Below, piece after piece: positions 60,354 through 64,000 of a stretch of 64,000 bases of DNA. Location of the stretch: the NCBI RefSeq assembly GCF_020169515.1, contig NZ_JAHMHW010000019.1, positions 25,902-89,901 of the forward strand, written 5' to 3'. The first letter of the stretch is position 1; every line of letters begins with the position of its first letter. A program made the position numbers and the translations under genes. The DNA is from Paenibacillus vietnamensis (GTDB taxonomy: Bacteria; Bacillota; Bacilli; Paenibacillales; Paenibacillaceae). A model generated the notes under the pieces. It had not been told where the DNA came from. It made no database searches and saw nothing but the letters and a program-made list of their open reading frames with translations.

Positions 60354-61445
60354 ATGATAAACGAAAAGGATCAAATTACGACGATTCAGGTTGCCGTTAT
60401 CGTTGTAAATGCCATGCTCGGCTCCGGAATTCTTACGCTGCCCAGATCCTCGGCCACGCTCGTTCAAACGCCTGACGTGTGGATTTCCGTATTGCTCGGA
60501 GGTCTGCTTGCTATGATCGCCGGAGTCGTGATGGCCGTTTTGGCGAAGCGGTATCCCGGACAAACGGTGTTTCAGTTTAACGGACGCATTTTAGGGAAAT
60601 GGATCGGCGCATTGGTCAGTTTGATGTTCGTCGTTTATTTCTTTATGACGGCTGCCTACCAGGTTCGGATCGTCACAGAGGTAACAAGTTTGTTTTTGCT
60701 GGAAGGGACGCCTAACTGGGCAATCATTATGGTGTTTATGTGGGTCAGCCTTTATTTGATGACGGGCGGGATCAATCCGATAGCCAGGCTGTTCGAAATG
60801 ATTTTGCCGGTTACGATCCTTATTTATTTGCTCGTTATGTTAATGGCATTAAATATTGTCGAGGTTAATAATCTTAGACCGGTGCTCGGAGATGGAATTG
60901 CACCTGTTTGGAAAGGAATTAAATCGACTGCATTATCTTTTCTGGGCGTTGAAACGATTCTCATCTTGACTGCGTTCATGAAACGGTCCGAGCAAGCTGT
61001 AAAAGCGGTTGTGTACGGAGTTGCTGTCCCGATGGCATTGTATTTAATTACAGTCGTTGTCGTCATCGGAGCGCTAAGCGTTGACGGGGTTGTGACCAGG
61101 ACGTGGCCGACGCTCGATTTAATTCGCAGCTTCGAATACACCGGTCTTATCTTCGAGAGGTTTGAATCTTTATTTTTGGTTATATGGATTATGCAGATTT
61201 ATTCCACCTACACGATTTCTTTTTATGCCGCGGCTTTGGGTCTTGCCCAGCTCTTTAACCGCCCTGTTGCGCAGTGCCTTTACGGATTGCTGCCGATCGT
61301 GTTCATCATATCAGTCACGCCAAAGGATTTGACGGCATGCTTTGCTTTTGGAGATTTGCTCGGACAGAGCTCCGCTTTTATTTTCGGATTGATACCTTTC
61401 TTTTTATTGTTGATTACACGGGTGAGGAAAGGAAAAAGCGGATGA
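60354..61445 (+). CDS. Spore germination protein, GerB family (permease-like subunit)
   Basis: 363 residues, about ten membrane helices, amino-acid-permease-like (APC) fold. Early motif VVNAMLGSGILTLPR with the glycine-rich first helix that binds the germinant in this family. Ligand probably an amino acid or related small molecule, but not predictable. AAAGGAGCGG precedes the ATG; the stop overlaps the C-subunit start. Confidence 0.95.
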   Translation: MINEKDQITTIQVAVIVVNAMLGSGILTLPRSSATLVQTPDVWISVLLGGLLAMIAGVVMAVLAKRYPGQTVFQFNGRILGKWIGALVSLMFVVYFFMTAAYQVRIVTEVTSLFLLEGTPNWAIIMVFMWVSLYLMTGGINPIARLFEMILPVTILIYLLVMLMALNIVEVNNLRPVLGDGIAPVWKGIKSTALSFLGVETILILTAFMKRSEQAVKAVVYGVAVPMALYLITVVVVIGALSVDGVVTRTWPTLDLIRSFEYTGLIFERFESLFLVIWIMQIYSTYTISFYAAALGLAQLFNRPVAQCLYGLLPIVFIISVTPKDLTACFAFGDLLGQSSAFIFGLIPFFLLLITRVRKGKSG

Positions 61446-62659
61446 AATACGAAAAAAACGGATTCCGCCGGCTGCTAATCGTCTTGTCCATCGTCAGTCT
61501 GCTGCTGCTAACGGGCTGCTGGAGCAAGGATGAAATCGAGGATCTTAGTCTCTATGTCGGGCTAGCTCTGGACGAAGAGCATAAAACGAAGCTCGAGCAT
61601 AAGCTCGATAAATTCTCTATAAGAAAAGAGAAAGAAAATATACTTACGCTGACCGTGCAAGTCGTAGACAAGCAAAATGAAGACAAAGGCCAAAGCCAAG
61701 GGAGTATGAGGGACCCCAGTAAAAAAGCATATTTGAATATTTCCCAGACGGGAAATTCCATCTTTGAAATGATGCGGGATTATGCGACGCAGCTGGAGCG
61801 TCCGGTCGTCGGCCATCATCTGAAGGTCATCGTAATCAACGAACAGTTGGCTCGCCGTTATAGTTTACCGCAGCTGCTTGACTTTTTCTTAAGGGATAAC
61901 GATATCAGGCAAAATTGCGCCGTGTTTATGTCAAACGGCTTGGCGCGCAACACAATGGAGGCAAAAGGGAATACGATCGTTCCTGCTTTCAGGCTGCTGG
62001 GCATGATGGATAACCGCTACCGGACTCTCAAAATTATTCCTCCTGTAAGACTCTATCATTTGGAAGCGAAAATGCATGCCAGAGCCAGTTATCTGCTTCA
62101 GAATGTGACGGCGGCGGAGGGAGAGGTCCATATGTCGGGAGCGGCGGTCATTGACGGAAAAACGCAAAAATTCAAAGGAACGTTAAATGAAGCCGAGCTG
62201 CTTGGCATTACATGGCTAAGAGGGGACGGAAAGGGCGGTCTTATCAAATGCACAGACCCGGAAACGAATCTACCGGTTACATACGAGCTGAAATCGATGA
62301 AAAGCAAAATCCGTTCGAAGGTGGCCGGAAATCAGATCAGCTTTGACGTTCAAATCGAGACGGAAGGCCGGATTATCGAGGACTGGAGCATGAACAGCTC
62401 TCCGATCGACGAGGCGTTTATCGAACGAGTCGAGCAATCGGGGAGTGAAATGGTGTCGAAGCTGATTAAGCAGGCGCTGGCAAAAATTCAGAAGAACTAC
62501 AAAACGGACGTCGTCGGCTTCGGAACCCGCTTGCATATTGAGCATCCCAGACTGTGGAAGCAGATGAAGGAAAATTGGGATGAGCGTTTTGCCGACATTC
62601 CGATTACCTATTCGGTCAAGTTAAACATAACGGAAACGGGAACGGAGAAAAGCCATTAA
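61442..62659 (+). CDS. Spore germination lipoprotein, GerC family
   Basis: 405 residues. Lipobox LLTGC (C26) after a hydrophobic signal. The mature part has the GerAC three-domain pattern (EIEDLSLYVGLALDEE, RPVVGHHLKVIVINEQLAR, C-terminal FGTRLHIEHPRLWKQ). ATG at 61442 overlaps the B-gene stop (ATGA); a longer frame from 61274 lies inside the B gene and is rejected. Anchored on the outer face of the spore inner membrane. Confidence 0.94.
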   Translation: MKYEKNGFRRLLIVLSIVSLLLLTGCWSKDEIEDLSLYVGLALDEEHKTKLEHKLDKFSIRKEKENILTLTVQVVDKQNEDKGQSQGSMRDPSKKAYLNISQTGNSIFEMMRDYATQLERPVVGHHLKVIVINEQLARRYSLPQLLDFFLRDNDIRQNCAVFMSNGLARNTMEAKGNTIVPAFRLLGMMDNRYRTLKIIPPVRLYHLEAKMHARASYLLQNVTAAEGEVHMSGAAVIDGKTQKFKGTLNEAELLGITWLRGDGKGGLIKCTDPETNLPVTYELKSMKSKIRSKVAGNQISFDVQIETEGRIIEDWSMNSSPIDEAFIERVEQSGSEMVSKLIKQALAKIQKNYKTDVVGFGTRLHIEHPRLWKQMKENWDERFADIPITYSVKLNITETGTEKSH

Positions 62660-62703
62660 GGCGCGGGAAAATTGCTGCCGAGATGGCTTTTTTCGCGATC
62701 AAT

Positions 62704-62735
62704 AAATTGCGTGAAATACATATTTCACGCAATTT
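62704..62735. repeat. Perfect 15-bp palindrome upstream of the tyrosine recombinase
   Basis: AAATTGCGTGAAATA (62704-62718) and its exact reverse complement (62721-62735) are separated by CA. The right edge overlaps the -35 box of the putative promoter, so it could be an operator. With GCGTTTT after it, it could also act as a weak terminator for the ger operon. Confidence 0.65.
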
Positions 62736-62763
62736 GCGTTTTAAGCTTCTTTTCAGCTATGAT
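62734..62763 (+). promoter_or_regulatory. Possible promoter of the tyrosine recombinase gene
   Basis: TTGCGT (62734-62739), an 18-bp spacer and TATGAT (62758-62763). Only the -10 is good. Confidence 0.45.
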
Positions 62764-62820
62764 GTAGGAGCTTGGGCTGAATGTTTTTGATGATGAAATG
62801 GAAGGATTTGGGGGTGTGGT

Positions 62821-63762
62821 ATGGCTCAAAGGCGGCATGAAGTGTCCGAGCATTACGGCGAGGAGCTTGGACTTTTTTCGATATGGATGAAAAACAAAGG
62901 GATGACGAAGTCGACGCATCAGGCGTATATGAACGACGCTGCTCATTTTCTGCATACAGTCTATCCTGCGTCTACGAGGCAGCTGACGAAGCTCGACGTC
63001 ATGCGTTTTCTGTCCGATTGCCGGGAGCGGGGCGCCGGGGATGAAACCCGCAACCGCAAGCTTTCGGCGCTGCGGTCCTTCTTCAAGGCACTCATCGAAA
63101 TGGAGCACCAGGATACGAATCCGGCGGCGCTCATTGCAAAATCGAAGCAGGAAAAAAACAAAATACCTGTGTATTTGGAGGAAAATGAGCTGGAGGCGCT
63201 GTTAGAGGGCATCCAGGGAAAATATTATCGGCGCAATGCGGCAATCGTGCTGTTAATGGCTTATGCCGGTCTTCGCGTCGGCGAGATTCACCGGATGAAT
63301 GTACATGATCTGCGGCGGGACGGCTCGATTCATATTTTGGGCAAAGGCCGGAAATGGCGCGTCATTCCGCTTCCCGAACCGATCAATGAGGTGCTGCAGG
63401 AGTCGCTCGCGGAGCGGAGGGAGGCGCGGCAGGGAAAGGAGCAGCCGTTTTTCGTTTCCCAATTTGGCAGAAGACTGTCTATCCGGATGATCCAGACGAT
63501 CGCCGATGAAATGATCAAGCTGCTAAAGGAACAAATGCCGTCGCTGTCCAATAAGCGGCTATCGAGCCATAAGCTCCGCCATTCATTTGCGACAATGCAG
63601 ATCCGGAGCGGTACGGATATCCGGACGCTGCAGGAGCTGCTTGGCCACGCAAGCATCGAGACGACGCAAATTTATACCCATATCGATAATCAGCAGCTGC
63701 GGACGGCGATGAATAACATTTCGGGGAAAATTCCGTCCTTCCTCAAAAATAAGTCTACATAA
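62821..63762 (+). CDS. Xer-like tyrosine recombinase
   Basis: 313 residues. SAM-like N-terminal domain (about 12-95) and catalytic domain with R152 (AGLRVGE), H250 and R253 (HKLRHSFAT), H276 (LGHASIETT) and nucleophile Y285 (TQIYTH). XerC/D-like in length. ATG preceded by TTTGGGGGTG. The stop codon lies inside a dif-like site and a second site follows, so the enzyme probably acts on these. It is not the XerS at 36935, and its relation to the cell's CodV/RipX pair is not known. Confidence 0.92.
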   Translation: MAQRRHEVSEHYGEELGLFSIWMKNKGMTKSTHQAYMNDAAHFLHTVYPASTRQLTKLDVMRFLSDCRERGAGDETRNRKLSALRSFFKALIEMEHQDTNPAALIAKSKQEKNKIPVYLEENELEALLEGIQGKYYRRNAAIVLLMAYAGLRVGEIHRMNVHDLRRDGSIHILGKGRKWRVIPLPEPINEVLQESLAERREARQGKEQPFFVSQFGRRLSIRMIQTIADEMIKLLKEQMPSLSNKRLSSHKLRHSFATMQIRSGTDIRTLQELLGHASIETTQIYTHIDNQQLRTAMNNISGKIPSFLKNKST

Positions 63763-63779
63763 TAATAGTTATGTAAACA
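63752..63779 (+). repeat. dif-like recombination site 1
   Basis: 28 bp: left arm AGTCTACATAA (63752-63762), central TAATAG (63763-63768), right arm TTATGTAAACA (63769-63779). The right arm matches the B. subtilis dif XerD arm TTATGTAAACT at 10 of 11 positions, and the arms are near-inverted copies. It overlaps the last three codons and stop of the recombinase. Confidence 0.75.
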
Positions 63780-63832
63780 AATGATCGAGATCTACGTGAT
63801 CCAATTAGTGGAAGTACCCGTTTTCGACTTTT

Positions 63833-63860
63833 AGAATACATAACAATAATTATGTAAACT
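63833..63860 (+). repeat. dif-like recombination site 2
   Basis: 28 bp: AGAATACATAA (63833-63843), CAATAA (63844-63849), TTATGTAAACT (63850-63860). The right arm equals the B. subtilis dif arm exactly. Same orientation as site 1, 53 bp between them. Confidence 0.78.
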
Positions 63861-63862
63861 AA

Positions 63863-63945
63863 ATGCGTGGAATGGCTGGCTCAGTCCACGTCAAGAAACG
63901 GGTATTGTTGGAAATACTGAAAAAAAGATGACCCCCGTACTGTAA
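63863..63945 (+). other. Non-coding stretch between dif-like site 2 and the IS end
   Basis: Contains a CGTGGA/TCCACG hairpin (63865-63893). A partial inverted repeat of TACCCGTTT (63816 on; reversed near 63895-63904) brackets site 2. No gene is seen. Confidence 0.4.
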
Positions 63946-64000
63946 GAGGGCACTGAAAAACTTTCGTTTTTAAAATATGTAAGTACATCTCAAATGAAAA
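63946..64000 (+). mobile_element. Probable left end of another IS1182-family element
   Basis: AGAGGGCACTGAAAAACTT (63946-63964) matches the 19-bp left inverted repeat of the IS at 33696 in 16 positions. The element would continue beyond the window. Sequence after the repeat differs, so it is a relative, not a second copy. Confidence 0.55.

Noticed and set aside
1..64000. CRISPR arrays, tRNA or rRNA genes
   Set aside because: No regularly spaced repeats, tRNA cloverleaf or rRNA signature segments were noticed by eye on either strand; a covariance scan was not possible.

Overview
The window reads as chromosome of a spore-forming, low-to-mid GC Gram-positive bacterium, most likely Paenibacillus or a close relative. 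Supporting signs are strong GGAGG-type ribosome binding sites, frequent GTG/TTG starts, a gerA-type germination operon, a SleB-like cortex hydrolase, a YpdA-type (bacillithiol-linked) reductase, LexA/DinR-type SOS boxes and the pdhABCD order. The species cannot be named from sequence alone. No rRNA, tRNA or CRISPR array was seen.

Layout. 1-5660: end of an ABC-F ATPase, an OmpR-type two-component pair, a nitrilase plus GNAT pair that together resemble Bacillus YhcX, a second GNAT and a PhnP-like metallo-hydrolase. 5663-6104: no credible gene, but a promoter, a long rod-shaped RNA fold with terminator, and a second strong terminator hairpin directly before a MutS2-like ATPase that lacks the Smr nuclease. 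8087-10867: thiamine pyrophosphokinase, TRIC-like channel, low-molecular-weight phosphatase, esterase. 11184-16000: pyruvate dehydrogenase operon pdhABCD. 16102-23807: thioesterase, thyA, dfrA, a GltD-type flavoprotein, a membrane-anchored lysozyme-like protein and topB. 23874-33654: small and accessory genes, including a 74-codon gene under a two-box LexA promoter, an ABC ATPase, an RsiV-like protein, a MOSC protein, a kinase plus YdjC deacetylase pair and a MoxR/DUF58/DUF4129 operon.

33696-35116 is a defective IS1182-family element. It sits exactly in the loop of the terminator shared by two convergent genes, and its 7-bp target duplication is that loop. Next come ypdA, an XerS-type recombinase with no ordinary start codon at its true N-terminus, a SleB-like hydrolase, a DsbA-like protein, a lactonase, a YdjO-like zinc protein, a second two-component system, a DCC/DoxX/DUF4166 cluster, a radical SAM protein and uppP.

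47866-49166 is a fluoride-resistance unit: a CLC-F antiporter gene behind a textbook fluoride riboswitch. 49650-56501 is an osmoprotection operon combining ectoine/hydroxyectoine uptake (ehuBCDA) and synthesis (ectABCD), with a UPF0316 membrane protein at its end. A DinG-like helicase follows, then a germinant-receptor operon headed by a 40-residue membrane peptide.

The right edge carries a tyrosine recombinase whose stop codon lies inside the first of two directly repeated dif-like sites, followed by what looks like the end of another IS1182-family element. The recombinase/dif pair, the terminator-loop insertion, the SOS-controlled small gene and the RNA upstream of the MutS2-like gene are the least explained parts.
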